Part shown: positions 1 to 7,112 of the stretch, one piece after another
How positions within the stretch are numbered: position 1 is the stretch's first letter
Layout: each line of letters begins with the position of its first letter
Assembly: GCF_002858765.1 (NCBI RefSeq)
Contig: NZ_PJRP01000012.1
Span: 177,770 to 212,554, forward strand
DNA: 34,785 bases
Source: Cupriavidus pauculus
GTDB taxonomy: Bacteria > Pseudomonadota > Gammaproteobacteria > Burkholderiales > Burkholderiaceae
Direction of reading: 5' to 3'
Translations under genes and position numbers: made by a program
The notes under the pieces: generated by a model
Told to the model about the DNA's origin: nothing
Database searches by the model: none
Seen by the model: only the letters and a program-made list of their open reading frames with translations

Positions 1-662
1 AGACCGGGCGCGGCCAGGTGGTGGAGACCTCGCTGATCGAGGCCGGGCTGCAGCAGCTCTACTGGCATGCGGCCATCCACTTTGCCACGGGCGAATCGCC
101 GGGGCCCAGTGGATCGGCGCACGTGCTGGCCACGCCGTACCAGGCGTTTCCGACGCAGGACGGCCACATCATCGTGGGCGGCGCCAACGAAAAGAACTGG
201 GCGCGCATCGCGCAGGCGATAGGGCATCCCGAGTGGATCGACGATCCGCGTTACCGGCTCAATGCCGACCGCATGCGCCATCGCGAGTCGCTGTTGCCCG
301 AGATGGCCGCCATCCTGATGACGCGCCCGTCGGCGCACTGGCTCGATGTCTTCGACGCGGCGGGGGTGCCGGCCGGGCCCGTGCACTCGATTGGCGAGGC
401 GCTGAACCATCCTCAGACGCTGGCGCGTGGCATGGTGGTGCGCCAGCAGCATGCCGAGGCGGGGCCGATCCGTACGCTGGGCCTGCCGATCCAGCTATCG
501 GAAACGCCTGCGCAGTATCACCGTCCCTCGCCGCGGCTGGGCGAGCATACATGTGCGCTACTGGCGGAATGTGGTTATGGCGAGGCGGAGATTGCTGCGC
601 TGCTGCAGGCGGGGGTGGTATCGGAAGCGACCGCGCCGGCGGCGGCCGTGTCCGAGGTGTAG
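1..662 (+). CDS. CaiB/BaiF family CoA-transferase, C-terminal part (5' truncated by window edge)
   Basis: The reading frame is open from base 3 and begins inside the protein (TGRGQVVETSL...), so about 219 C-terminal residues are visible and the true start lies outside the window. The stretch G-R-G-Q-x-V-x-x-S/T-L, then 'PYQAFPTQDGHIIVGG' and 'AAGVPAGPVHSIGEA', is typical of type III (CaiB/BaiF, formyl-CoA transferase-like) CoA-transferases, which move CoA between a carboxylic acid and an acyl-CoA through a catalytic aspartate in the N-terminal half; that residue is not in view. The substrate cannot be inferred. The protein ends in an alanine/valine-rich tail and a TAG stop. The GTG at position 18 is an internal codon, not the start. 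The next gene is convergent. Confidence 0.85.
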   Translation, partial: TGRGQVVETSLIEAGLQQLYWHAAIHFATGESPGPSGSAHVLATPYQAFPTQDGHIIVGGANEKNWARIAQAIGHPEWIDDPRYRLNADRMRHRESLLPEMAAILMTRPSAHWLDVFDAAGVPAGPVHSIGEALNHPQTLARGMVVRQQHAEAGPIRTLGLPIQLSETPAQYHRPSPRLGEHTCALLAECGYGEAEIAALLQAGVVSEATAPAAAVSEV

Positions 663-676
663 CGAGGTGTAGCGCG

Positions 677-1294
677 TCAGTCGACGTAGAACAGGATGCT
701 GATGAACTGGCAGAAGCTGCCGCCCAGCACGAACAGGTGCCAGATGCCGTGGAAGTGGCGCACGCGCTCGTCGAACAGGAAAAACCCGATGCCGGCGGTG
801 TAGATCGCGCCGCCGGCCACCAGCCAGTACAGGCCTGCTGTGGGCAGCGCCGCCGCGAGCGGCTGGAAGGCGATCAGCACCAGCCAGCCCATGATGACGT
901 AGATCGACAGCGATATCACGCGCGTGCGGCGGCCGATCCAGAGTTCCTGGATGATGCCCACCGCCGCCAGGCCCCAGTTGATGCCGAAGAGCGTCCAGCC
1001 CCAGGGCCCCCGCAAGGTCACCAGCGCAAACGGCGTATAGCTGCCCGCGATCAGCAGGTAGATCGCGCAGTAGTCGAGCCGGCGGAAGATGTCCTTGGCC
1101 GGCCCGCGCACGCTGTGATAGACGGTGGAAATTGTGTAGAGCAGCACCAGGGTGGTGCCGTAGACCACGGAACTGACCACCTTCCAGGCGTCGTGATACA
1201 GCGCCGACGAGGTGACCAGTACTGCCATGCCGGCGGCGGAAAGCACCGCGCCAGCCAGGTGACTGTAGCCGTTGAACCGTTCCCCGCGATACAT
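677..1294 (-). CDS. Hemolysin III / TrhA family membrane protein
   Basis: A protein of about 205 residues with seven predicted hydrophobic segments. Family marks are the N-terminal 'GERFNGYSHLAGAVL', 'SALYHDAW', 'STVYHSV' and a C-terminal 'HFHGIWHLFVLGGSF'; these conserved histidines and serine fit the PAQR/hemolysin III fold (YqfA/TrhA type), thought to bind metal. The ATG at 1294 is chosen because GGAG lies eight bases upstream and because family members begin with exactly this Y-x-G-E-R-F-N motif; the frame is open upstream to 1363 but that extension is unlike the family. The physiological role in Gram-negatives is unsettled (membrane energetics and lipid homeostasis have been suggested), and the name does not establish haemolytic activity. 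It lies downstream of the dienelactone hydrolase gene on the same strand with an 86-base gap. Confidence 0.85.
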   Translation of the reverse strand: MYRGERFNGYSHLAGAVLSAAGMAVLVTSSALYHDAWKVVSSVVYGTTLVLLYTISTVYHSVRGPAKDIFRRLDYCAIYLLIAGSYTPFALVTLRGPWGWTLFGINWGLAAVGIIQELWIGRRTRVISLSIYVIMGWLVLIAFQPLAAALPTAGLYWLVAGGAIYTAGIGFFLFDERVRHFHGIWHLFVLGGSFCQFISILFYVD

Positions 1295-1380
1295 CCCGAA
1301 AGCTCCGTCTGCGTAGTTGGCCAGCGGGCATTGTGGCATGGATCGCGGCGGAACGCGGGTCAATGCCTGCAGAAGCAGGG

Positions 1381-2082
1381 TTATTTCATCGACAGGAAAT
1401 GCTTGAGCGTGCGGGCATTGGCGGCCTTGGCCGCCGCATCCACGTAATGCACGCCCTGGTTGCGCGCGAACGCGTGCTGGCAGCCCGGATAGGTGTGAAT
1501 CTCGACGTGGCGATTGTCTTTTAAGGTTTCGACGATCTTTGCGCGCGATTCAGGCGGCACGAATTCATCCGCCTCGGCGATATGCATCAGCAGCGGTTTC
1601 GCAATCTTCGACGCTTCGCCCAGGTACTTGTCCATGCCGACGCCGTAGTACGACACGCTGGCGTCGGCATCGGTGCGCGTGGCGCTCAGGAGGGCCAGCA
1701 GCCCGCCCAGGCAATAGCCCACGGTGCCCACGGCCTTGACGCCCGGCTGCTGACGCGCGGCCTGGATGGTGGCGCCCACGTCGGCCATGCCCTTGTCGAC
1801 GTCGAAGCCGTTGTAGAGCGCAAACGCCTTCTTCCATTCCGCCTCGGTCTTGTCGGTCAGTTCCACGTTGGGCTCCTGCCGCCAGAACAGGTCCGGGCAG
1901 ATCGCCACGAAGCCGTCGCGCGCAAAGTTGTCGCATGTCTCGCGCAGGTCCGCATTGATGCCGAAGATTTCCTGGAGCACGACGATGGCCGCGCCGTTCG
2001 CGTTGCCGGCATCGGGGGTGGCGAGGTACGCGGCAAAACTGCCGTCCGGCACGGTGATGGTGATGCGCTGCTGCTGGGCCAT
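1381..2082 (-). CDS. Dienelactone hydrolase family protein
   Basis: A 233-residue cytoplasmic alpha/beta hydrolase. The Cys-Asp-His triad of dienelactone hydrolases is visible: C124 in 'GYCLGG', D172 in 'EADEFVPP' and H203 in 'CQHAFAR'; E38 in 'LQEIFG' matches the conserved glutamate that helps activate the cysteine. The start ATG has a good ribosome binding site (AGGAG, six bases upstream). Dienelactone hydrolases open the lactone ring in chloroaromatic degradation (clcD/tcbE type), but many family members stand outside catechol clusters and have unknown substrates. There is no chlorocatechol 1,2-dioxygenase or cycloisomerase nearby, so I infer a general carboxymethylenebutenolidase-like hydrolase and assign no pathway. 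Confidence 0.9.
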   Translation of the reverse strand: MAQQQRITITVPDGSFAAYLATPDAGNANGAAIVVLQEIFGINADLRETCDNFARDGFVAICPDLFWRQEPNVELTDKTEAEWKKAFALYNGFDVDKGMADVGATIQAARQQPGVKAVGTVGYCLGGLLALLSATRTDADASVSYYGVGMDKYLGEASKIAKPLLMHIAEADEFVPPESRAKIVETLKDNRHVEIHTYPGCQHAFARNQGVHYVDAAAKAANARTLKHFLSMK

Positions 2083-2425
2083 GGGGCGCTCCTGGCGAGG
2101 GTGAAGGTGGAGTGAGGGGGCAACCCGACAAGCTTAGTCGACGGGCGTGACAGCAAGGTCCGCAACCGCGCAGAACCCTGCATCGCCCGACCCTGGGTAT
2201 GTTCATTCGCAACATGTGTTCGCTCAAACGCGCGATCGGTATCGCCTTGGTCACATCGTTGACATAACAAGCGTCCAGACTTCACTTCTCGCCCGCAGAC
2301 ACCCTCCTTCGGAGGGGTAAGCCTTGTATATCAAGACATTGGGAGACAAGGGCGGCGGGGATCGTGCACGGGCATCAGGACATTTGACGCCCGAACCGTC
2401 ACATGAAATTCTCTGACCTCGAACC
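2083..2425. other. Intergenic region between divergent genes
   Basis: About 340 bases without a convincing gene. Visible signals are weak: TTGACA at 2259-2264 followed after 16 bases by TTCACT, which could be a promoter for the lipoprotein/phospholipase genes, and a short hairpin CCCTCC-TTC-GGAGGG at 2302-2316. I looked for a Pho box (paired CTGTCAT repeats 11 bases apart), expected if the phospholipase is phosphate-regulated, and found no good match. Confidence 0.4.
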
Positions 2426-2620
2426 ATGACAACCACAAAAACTGTTCATTCGCGCATGCGCAGGCCGGTGTTCGGCGCCGGTGTCCTGTGCCTGGCGCTG
2501 ATGCTCGGCGCCTGCGGCGGCGGCGACGACAACAACGCGACGCCCCCTGCCACGGGTGGCGGCAATGGCGGCACCACGCCGGCCGCCTGCACCACGGCGC
2601 ACTGCGCGCCGGCCCCCTGA
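2426..2620 (+). CDS. Small lipoprotein (64 aa) upstream of phospholipase C
   Basis: The short protein starts with a positively charged stretch (MTTTKTVHSRMRR), a hydrophobic core and a clear lipobox 'LMLGAC', so residue C30 would be lipidated and only about 35 residues remain after signal peptidase II processing. The mature part is glycine, threonine and proline rich (GGGDDNN..., TGGGNGG) with two more cysteines near the end (ACTTAHC). I recognise no domain. The phospholipase C gene starts 65 bases downstream on the same strand, suggesting joint transcription. It could be a helper or surface anchor for the enzyme, a remnant, or an unrelated entericidin-like peptide; none of these is shown by sequence. 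No strong ribosome binding site is visible, but the lipobox makes chance unlikely. Confidence 0.6.
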   Translation: MTTTKTVHSRMRRPVFGAGVLCLALMLGACGGGDDNNATPPATGGGNGGTTPAACTTAHCAPAP

Positions 2621-2685
2621 TTTCGCCGAGATCCGCCCCTGAGCAGCGTCCCGCGCCACCCCCACACAACAGACACCGACCCGGC

Positions 2686-4881
2686 ATGACATTCAACCCA
2701 TCCAAACGTAAGTTCCTGCGCAACACGCTCGGCACGGCTGCCGCCGCCGCCACGCTGGCATCGTTTCCGCCCAGCATCCGCCGTGCGCTGGCCATCGAGG
2801 CCAGCAACGTCACGGGCACGATCCAGGACGTGAAGCACGTCGTGCTGCTGATGCTCGAAAACCGGTCGTTCGACAGCTATTTCGGCACCTTCAAGGGCGT
2901 GCGCGGCTATGGCGACCGCTTTGCGATTCCGCTGGCAAACGGCCAGAACGCGTTCTTCCAGACCGATGCCACCAACGCCACGATCACCCCGTACCGGCTG
3001 GATGGCTCGCTGGGTAACGCTCAACGCGCGGGCAGCACGCCGCATACCTGGCCCGACGCCCAGAACGCCTGGGACCACGGCCGCATGAACCGCTGGCCCG
3101 TGGCCAAGAACCGGCTGTCGATGTCGTACTTCGACACGCCCGAGGTGCCGTTCCAACGCGCGCTGGCCGATGCCTTCACGCTGTGCGACGCTTATCACTG
3201 CTCGATGCACACGGGCACGATTCCGAACCGCCTGTACTACTGGACCGGCACGAATGGCCCGAGCGGCGCCAATGTGGCGGCCATGGTCAACGAGTTCAAC
3301 GGTGGCAACGACGTGGGACCGTCGACCCAGGGCTGGACGTGGAAGACCTATGCCGACCGCCTGGTGGATGCGGGCGTGAGCTGGAAGGTCTACCAGAGCC
3401 TGGCCGACAACTACGGCTGCAACGAGATGATGAGCTTCCAGCATTGGCGCGCGGCGATCGAGTCGATGCCCGTGGCGCGCCGCCCGGTGGCGCTGCCCGC
3501 CGTCTCGCCTGCCTACGATCCGGCCATCGACGACGCGCTGAGCCCGCTGGCCAGGGGCTTTGCCAACACCATGCCCGACGGGCTGCTGCAGTCGTTCCGC
3601 GACGATGTGCAGAACGGCACGCTGCCGGAGGTCTCGTGGATCATCCCGCCTTCGCTGTACAGCGAACACCCGGGGCCGTCGAGCCCGGCGCAGGGCGGCT
3701 GGTACGTGCAGCAGGTGCTGGACGCGCTGACGGCCAATCCCGAGGTCTTCAGCAAGACCGTGCTGCTGATCAATTACGACGAGAACGACGGCTTCTTCGA
3801 CCACCTGCCGCCGCCGTCGGCCCCGTCGCGCAACGCCGATGCGTCGCTGGCCGGCGGCAGCACGCTCGGCGCGGCCGACATGGCCTTCGAGTATCACAAC
3901 TACACGCCGGCCACGACCAACCAGTCGGCCATCGATGGCAAGCCCTACGGCCCGGGCCCGCGCGTGCCGATGTGGATCGTGTCGCCGTGGAGCCGTGGCG
4001 GCTGGGTCAACTCGCAGGTGTTCGACCACACGTCGACGCTGCTCTTCCTGGAAAAGCGCTTCGGCGTGAAGGAGCCGCAGGTTGGCGCCTACCGCCGCGC
4101 GGTGTGCGGCGACCTGACGTCGGCCTTCAACTTCGTCAACCCGAACGCCGACCCACTGCCGACGCTGGCCGGCCGCAGTACCAAGGTGACGGTCGACAAT
4201 CTGGCGCTGACGCAGAAGGCATCGGCCGCCATTCCGGTGCCGACCACTGCCGTGCTGCCGCCGCAGGTCACCGGCACGCGGCCTTCGCGTGCGCTGCCTT
4301 ACGAACTGCACACCACGTCGCACATCGACGCGGGCGCCAAGACGGTGACGCTGAGCTTTGCCGATGACGGCAACGCCGGCGCGGTCTTCCACGTCTACGA
4401 CAAGCTGCACCTGGATGCCATTCCGCGCCGCTACGTGGTGGAAGCCGGCAAGCGCCTGGACGGCGTGTGGAGCGTGGCGGCCGACAACGGCAAGTACGAC
4501 CTCTGGGTGCTGGGTCCGAACGGCTATCACCGCGCGTTCGTCGGCAATGTGTCCGAGCAGTCGGCGGCCGGCGGCGCGGAAATCCAGGTCTGCTACGAGC
4601 TGTGCGATCCGGCAAAGCTGCAGGTCAAGCTGCACAACCGCAGCGACAAGGCGTGCACGTTCACGGCATCGGCCAGGGCATACCGCACGGACGGTCCGTG
4701 GACGCAGACCGTGGCGCCGGGCCAGGTAGGCGAACTGAGCTGGACGCTGGGCGACAGCGGCAACTGGTACGACTTCGAGATCGGCTGCGATCTGGCGCCG
4801 TCGTTGCGTCGCCGTATCGCGGGCCGTATCGAGACCGGCAAGGACTCGGTCAGCGATCCGGCGATGGGCCAGGTGTCGTAA
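2686..4881 (+). CDS. plcC: Phosphocholine-specific phospholipase C, Tat-exported
   Basis: A 731-residue protein of the phosphoesterase family of PlcH/PlcN/PlcC enzymes, which hydrolyse phosphatidylcholine or related lipids to diacylglycerol and a phosphorylated head group. The N-terminus is a Tat-type signal (KRKFLRNTLG, then an alanine-rich stretch and SFPPSIRRALA) in which the first arginine of the twin pair is lysine. The catalytic domain follows: 'VVLLMLENRSFDSYFG' (E58, N59, R60), 'HTGTIPNRLYYWTG' and 'NYDENDGFFDH'. From roughly residue 530 come the two beta-rich C-terminal repeats typical of the family (DUF756-like). The length matches PlcH (about 730). The ATG at 2686 is chosen because it sits directly before the Tat signal; the frame is open further upstream but the extension is not signal-like. 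Ribosome binding site weak. Head-group specificity is inferred. Confidence 0.92.
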   Translation: MTFNPSKRKFLRNTLGTAAAAATLASFPPSIRRALAIEASNVTGTIQDVKHVVLLMLENRSFDSYFGTFKGVRGYGDRFAIPLANGQNAFFQTDATNATITPYRLDGSLGNAQRAGSTPHTWPDAQNAWDHGRMNRWPVAKNRLSMSYFDTPEVPFQRALADAFTLCDAYHCSMHTGTIPNRLYYWTGTNGPSGANVAAMVNEFNGGNDVGPSTQGWTWKTYADRLVDAGVSWKVYQSLADNYGCNEMMSFQHWRAAIESMPVARRPVALPAVSPAYDPAIDDALSPLARGFANTMPDGLLQSFRDDVQNGTLPEVSWIIPPSLYSEHPGPSSPAQGGWYVQQVLDALTANPEVFSKTVLLINYDENDGFFDHLPPPSAPSRNADASLAGGSTLGAADMAFEYHNYTPATTNQSAIDGKPYGPGPRVPMWIVSPWSRGGWVNSQVFDHTSTLLFLEKRFGVKEPQVGAYRRAVCGDLTSAFNFVNPNADPLPTLAGRSTKVTVDNLALTQKASAAIPVPTTAVLPPQVTGTRPSRALPYELHTTSHIDAGAKTVTLSFADDGNAGAVFHVYDKLHLDAIPRRYVVEAGKRLDGVWSVAADNGKYDLWVLGPNGYHRAFVGNVSEQSAAGGAEIQVCYELCDPAKLQVKLHNRSDKACTFTASARAYRTDGPWTQTVAPGQVGELSWTLGDSGNWYDFEIGCDLAPSLRRRIAGRIETGKDSVSDPAMGQVS

Positions 4882-4891
4882 CCGTGGGCGT

Positions 4892-4905
4892 CCCGATGCA
4901 TCGGG
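4892..4905. repeat. 14-bp perfect palindrome after phospholipase C gene
   Basis: CCCGATGCATCGGG is a perfect palindrome ten bases after the phospholipase stop codon. As RNA it gives a five-pair stem with a TGCA loop but no U-tract follows, so it may be a weak transcript end, an operator for the next gene, or chance. Confidence 0.35.
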
Positions 4906-4915
4906 CGTGACACAG

Positions 4916-4953
4916 TTGCCGGCCGGCATGGCGTGTACACTTGCCGGCTGGCA
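4916..4953 (+). promoter_or_regulatory. Possible promoter/operator of the FKBP isomerase gene
   Basis: Two near-identical 13-mers, TTGCCGGCCGGCA (4916-4928) and TTGCCGGCTGGCA (4941-4953), are spaced 25 bases start to start; the first contains a perfect 12-bp palindrome. Between them lies TACACT (4936-4941), a fair -10 hexamer. The -35 candidate TTGCCG at 4916 is only 14 bases upstream, so the promoter assignment is weak; the paired palindromes could be a two-site operator. Confidence 0.3.
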
Positions 4954-5021
4954 CCTGGCCCGATTTGCCGGGACCCGGTGTCGCTCCTGAAAATCGGACC
5001 CACGACACACGACAGAATCTC

Positions 5022-5420
5022 ATGAAGAAAATCTCCCTGCTCCTCGCTGCCGTTGCGCTGACCGCTTCGGGTCTGGCCGCCGCTGCCGAAACGCTGCCTT
5101 CGGGCGTGGTGGTCGATACCGTGACCAAGGGCACGGGCCCGTCGCCCAAGGCGTCGGACACCGTCAAGGTCCACTATCGCGGCACGCTGACCGACGGCAC
5201 CGAGTTCGACAGCTCGTACAAGCGCGGCCAGCCGATTTCGTTCCCGCTGAACCGCGTGATCCCGTGCTGGACCGAAGGCGTGCAGAAAATGCAGGTGGGC
5301 GGCAAGGTCAAGCTGACCTGCCCGGCATCGACGGCCTATGGCGCGCGCGGTGTGCCGGGCACGATCCCGCCCAACGCGACGCTGAATTTTGAAGTGGAAC
5401 TGCTGGGTATCGGCGGCTGA
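5022..5420 (+). CDS. FKBP-type peptidyl-prolyl cis-trans isomerase, exported
   Basis: A 132-residue protein with a Sec signal peptide (MKKISLLLAAVALTASGLAAAA, cleavage near residue 22) followed by one FKBP domain. Family marks are 'VKVHYRGTLTDGTEFDSSY', 'PISFPLNRVIPCWTEG' and the C-terminal 'GTIPPNATLNFEVELLGI', including the tyrosine, aspartate and tryptophan that line the proline-binding pocket. It would catalyse prolyl isomerisation during protein folding in the periplasm. The start at 5022 places the signal peptide exactly at the N-terminus; the in-frame extension upstream has no such features. A conserved extra cysteine occurs in 'IPCWTEG' and another in 'LTCPAS'. It stands alone, between phospholipase C and the exporter gene. 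Confidence 0.93.
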   Translation: MKKISLLLAAVALTASGLAAAAETLPSGVVVDTVTKGTGPSPKASDTVKVHYRGTLTDGTEFDSSYKRGQPISFPLNRVIPCWTEGVQKMQVGGKVKLTCPASTAYGARGVPGTIPPNATLNFEVELLGIGG

Positions 5421-5438
5421 TCGGACTACTTCGTTTTG

Positions 5439-5466
5439 CCCCGCCCCCCGTCTGACGAGGGCGGGG
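5439..5466. terminator. GC-rich hairpin, candidate terminator
   Basis: CCCCGCCC (5439-5446) pairs perfectly with GGGCGGGG (5459-5466) across a 12-base loop, 18 bases after the FKBP stop. No clear U-run follows on the plus strand, so termination would be imperfect. Confidence 0.5.
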
Positions 5467-5499
5467 AGCCTTACCCTCCATAACTAGAAGAGGATCCGC

Positions 5500-6246
5500 A
5501 TGGATTCCGTATTCATCGTCGTCGCGCTCGGCGCCATCGTCGCCGGGTTTGTCCAGGGGCTTTCCGGGTTTGCCTTCGGCATGGTGGCGATGTCGTTCTG
5601 GGCCTGGGGCGTGGAACCGCGCATGGCCTCGGCGATGTCCGTGTTCGGCGCACTGACCGGCCAGCTGCTGGCGGCGTTCACGGTGCGGCGCAAGTTTCAT
5701 CTTTCCACGGTGCTGCCGTTCCTGCTGGGTGGCATCGTCGGCATTCCCATCGGCGTGAGCCTGCTGCCACGGCTCGACGTCAACCTGTTCAAGCTATGCT
5801 TGGGCATGATCCTGGTGATCTGGTGCCCGATCATGCTGTTCTCTGCCCGCATCCCGCCGATCCGCCATGGCGGCCGCGTGGCCGACGGCATTGTCGGGGT
5901 CATCGGCGGCATCATGGGCGGCATCGGCGGGTTCACCGGCATCGCGCCCACGCTGTGGTGCACGCTGCGCGGCTTCGACAAGGACAAGCAGCGCGTGGTG
6001 ATCCAGAACTTCAACCTGGGCGCGCTGATCGTGACGATGGGGGTCTACGTGGGCACCGGCATCATCACGCGCGACATGCTGCCGATGTTTGCCATCGTGG
6101 CGCCGGCCATGCTGATTCCGACGCTGATCGGCACGCGTGTCTATATCGGTATCAGCGATGTGACCTTCCGGCGCATCGTGCTGACGCTGCTGACCTGCTC
6201 GGGCGTGGCCATGCTGGTGGCGTCGGTGCCCAGGTTGCTGGCCTGA
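5500..6246 (+). CDS. TSUP family (TauE/SafE-type) anion exporter
   Basis: A 248-residue integral membrane protein with about eight hydrophobic helices arranged as two related halves. The first half has 'GFVQGLSGFAFGMVAMSFW' and the second 'IGGIMGGIGGFTGIAPTLW', the paired glycine-rich signatures of the TSUP (TauE/SafE, DUF81) family. Members export sulfite, sulfoacetate or other small organosulfur or carboxylate anions from the cytoplasm; no sulfur-metabolism gene lies nearby, so the substrate is unknown. The ATG at 5500 has an AGAGG ribosome binding site. It is transcribed alone after a hairpin separating it from the FKBP gene. Confidence 0.85.
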   Translation: MDSVFIVVALGAIVAGFVQGLSGFAFGMVAMSFWAWGVEPRMASAMSVFGALTGQLLAAFTVRRKFHLSTVLPFLLGGIVGIPIGVSLLPRLDVNLFKLCLGMILVIWCPIMLFSARIPPIRHGGRVADGIVGVIGGIMGGIGGFTGIAPTLWCTLRGFDKDKQRVVIQNFNLGALIVTMGVYVGTGIITRDMLPMFAIVAPAMLIPTLIGTRVYIGISDVTFRRIVLTLLTCSGVAMLVASVPRLLA

Positions 6247-6325
6247 CCGCCTCGCTTCGATGTGACACATTGCCGGCATGGTGCGGGTTGGCGACAAAGG
6301 GGGTGCAAGGGTTGTTATCAGGGTT

Positions 6326-6331
6326 TATACT
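6326..6331 (+). promoter_or_regulatory. Possible -10 element before the 45-aa ORF
   Basis: TATACT lies about 50 bases before the ATG at 6381. The best -35 is poor (TGCAAG at 6304-6309, 16-base spacer), so this is a tentative call. Confidence 0.3.
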
Positions 6332-6380
6332 GACTTCCACCCCTGCCGACCCTCGCCGGTCATCCAGCGTTTCCTGCACC

Positions 6381-6518
6381 ATGAACAAGCGTTTCTACCT
6401 TTTCTGCGCCACCACGTGGGCCGCCGCCGCCATCCTGATCATCGGTGACGGCGCCATGTCGACCGACGTACTGAGTGGCGTGGTGGCGCTGGCCGGCTTC
6501 GACCTGCTGCGTCCCTGA
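6381..6518 (+). CDS. Small single-pass membrane protein (45 aa), unknown
   Basis: The ATG-initiated 45-residue frame reads MNKRFYLFCATTWAAAAILI..., that is, a short basic N-terminus, one hydrophobic segment (about residues 6-21) and a second apolar stretch (about residues 30-42). No family is recognised. It is preceded by a plausible -10 (TATACT at 6326) but lacks a clear ribosome binding site, and is followed by a nested inverted repeat (6557-6586). The basic-then-hydrophobic layout is what a real small inner-membrane peptide looks like, but in DNA this GC-rich a chance frame cannot be excluded. Confidence 0.45.
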   Translation: MNKRFYLFCATTWAAAAILIIGDGAMSTDVLSGVVALAGFDLLRP

Positions 6519-6556
6519 ACCCAGCCGCCCGCTGCGGACCCCGCCCGCCAGTTTTG

Positions 6557-6586
6557 GTGCGAAAGCGGCGCTTTGTCGATTCGCAC
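6557..6586. repeat. Nested inverted repeat after the 45-aa ORF
   Basis: GTGCGAA (6557-6563) is matched by TTCGCAC (6580-6586), and inside it AAAGC (6562-6566) by GCTTT (6570-6574). The two pairings compete for the shared AA, so alternative hairpins are possible. It may end the short upstream transcript or be an operator. Confidence 0.35.
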
Positions 6587-6644
6587 GGTGACGTGACGGC
6601 CATACGCCGCCGGTGATGGCGTTTTCGATGTCTGACGTCTACGC

Positions 6645-6674
6645 TTGACTGTGGTCCGTGCGGAATTGCCGCAC
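6645..6674 (+). promoter_or_regulatory. TTGACT box and 17-bp dyad upstream of the repeat protein
   Basis: TTGACT (6645-6650) resembles a -35 element, but the nearest good -10 (GATATT at 6675) is too far away (24 bases). Between them is a perfect dyad GTGCGG-AATTG-CCGCAC (6658-6674), which has the size of a dimeric repressor or activator site. The arrangement suggests a regulated promoter, but this is inference only. Confidence 0.3.
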
Positions 6675-6713
6675 GATATTTCTTTCTTAACAGTCTTGCG
6701 CAGGGAGATCTCG

Positions 6714-7040
6714 ATGAAGGCGTTCACGATGGCAGTGGCATTGGCGGTGACGGTATGCATTCCTGGTCTGGCAATGGCGGCTGGCCCGGCCAATCCTGCC
6801 GATCGCTACGACTACAACATGCGTACCACGAACAAGGACGGCTACGTGCCCGATCCGGCGCGCGCCACCAACAAGGACGGCTACGTGCCGGACACGGCCC
6901 GTTCGGGCGACAAGTTCGATCCCTACACGCAGGGCGCGAACCAGAACACGGCTTCGGCTCTGACCGACAGCAAGAGCACCAAGAAGTCGTCGGGCAAGTC
7001 GTCGACGCACAAGAAGGCACCGGCGGCTGCGCAGCAGTAA
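6714..7040 (+). CDS. Exported small protein with NKDGYVPD repeats, unknown function
   Basis: A 108-residue protein with a Sec signal peptide (MKAFTMAVALAVTVCIPGLAMA, cleavage near residue 22-23). The mature part carries two tandem 13-residue units, TNKDGYVPDPARA (39-51) and TNKDGYVPDTARS (52-64), encoded by 39-base units that share an identical 20-base core, so the duplication is recent or under constraint. A preceding 'DRYDYNMR' and a following 'DKFDPYTQG' look like degenerate relatives. The C-terminus is rich in lysine, serine and alanine (KSTKKSSGKSSTHKK). Start chosen for GGGAG nine bases upstream. I know no domain for it; the acidic-aromatic repeats plus basic tail would suit a periplasmic or envelope-associated binding protein, which is speculation. 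It ends at a strong terminator. Confidence 0.75.
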   Translation: MKAFTMAVALAVTVCIPGLAMAAGPANPADRYDYNMRTTNKDGYVPDPARATNKDGYVPDTARSGDKFDPYTQGANQNTASALTDSKSTKKSSGKSSTHKKAPAAAQQ

Positions 7041-7060
7041 CGTGGTTGCCCATGGCGGCA

Positions 7061-7096
7061 AGAAAAAAGGCCCCGCGATGCGGGGCCCTTTCATTT
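7061..7096. terminator. Bidirectional Rho-independent terminator
   Basis: GGCCCCGC (7069-7076) and GCGGGGCC (7080-7087) form an eight-pair stem with a GAT loop. On the plus strand CTTTCATTT follows; on the minus strand TTTTTTCTT follows. It serves both the repeat protein (plus) and the convergent amidohydrolase (minus). Confidence 0.88.
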
Positions 7097-7112
7097 GGGC
7101 GTGCGGTGCGGC

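Noticed and set aside
2147..2417. Pho box for phosphate control of phospholipase C
   Set aside because: Single CTGTCAC-like pieces occur, but no pair has the required 11-base spacing and match.
2446..5010. 854-codon open frame on the minus strand across phospholipase C
   Set aside because: It lies opposite a well-recognised enzyme, has arginine/histidine/alanine-rich composition without any domain, and is the usual result of GC-rich third-position bias.
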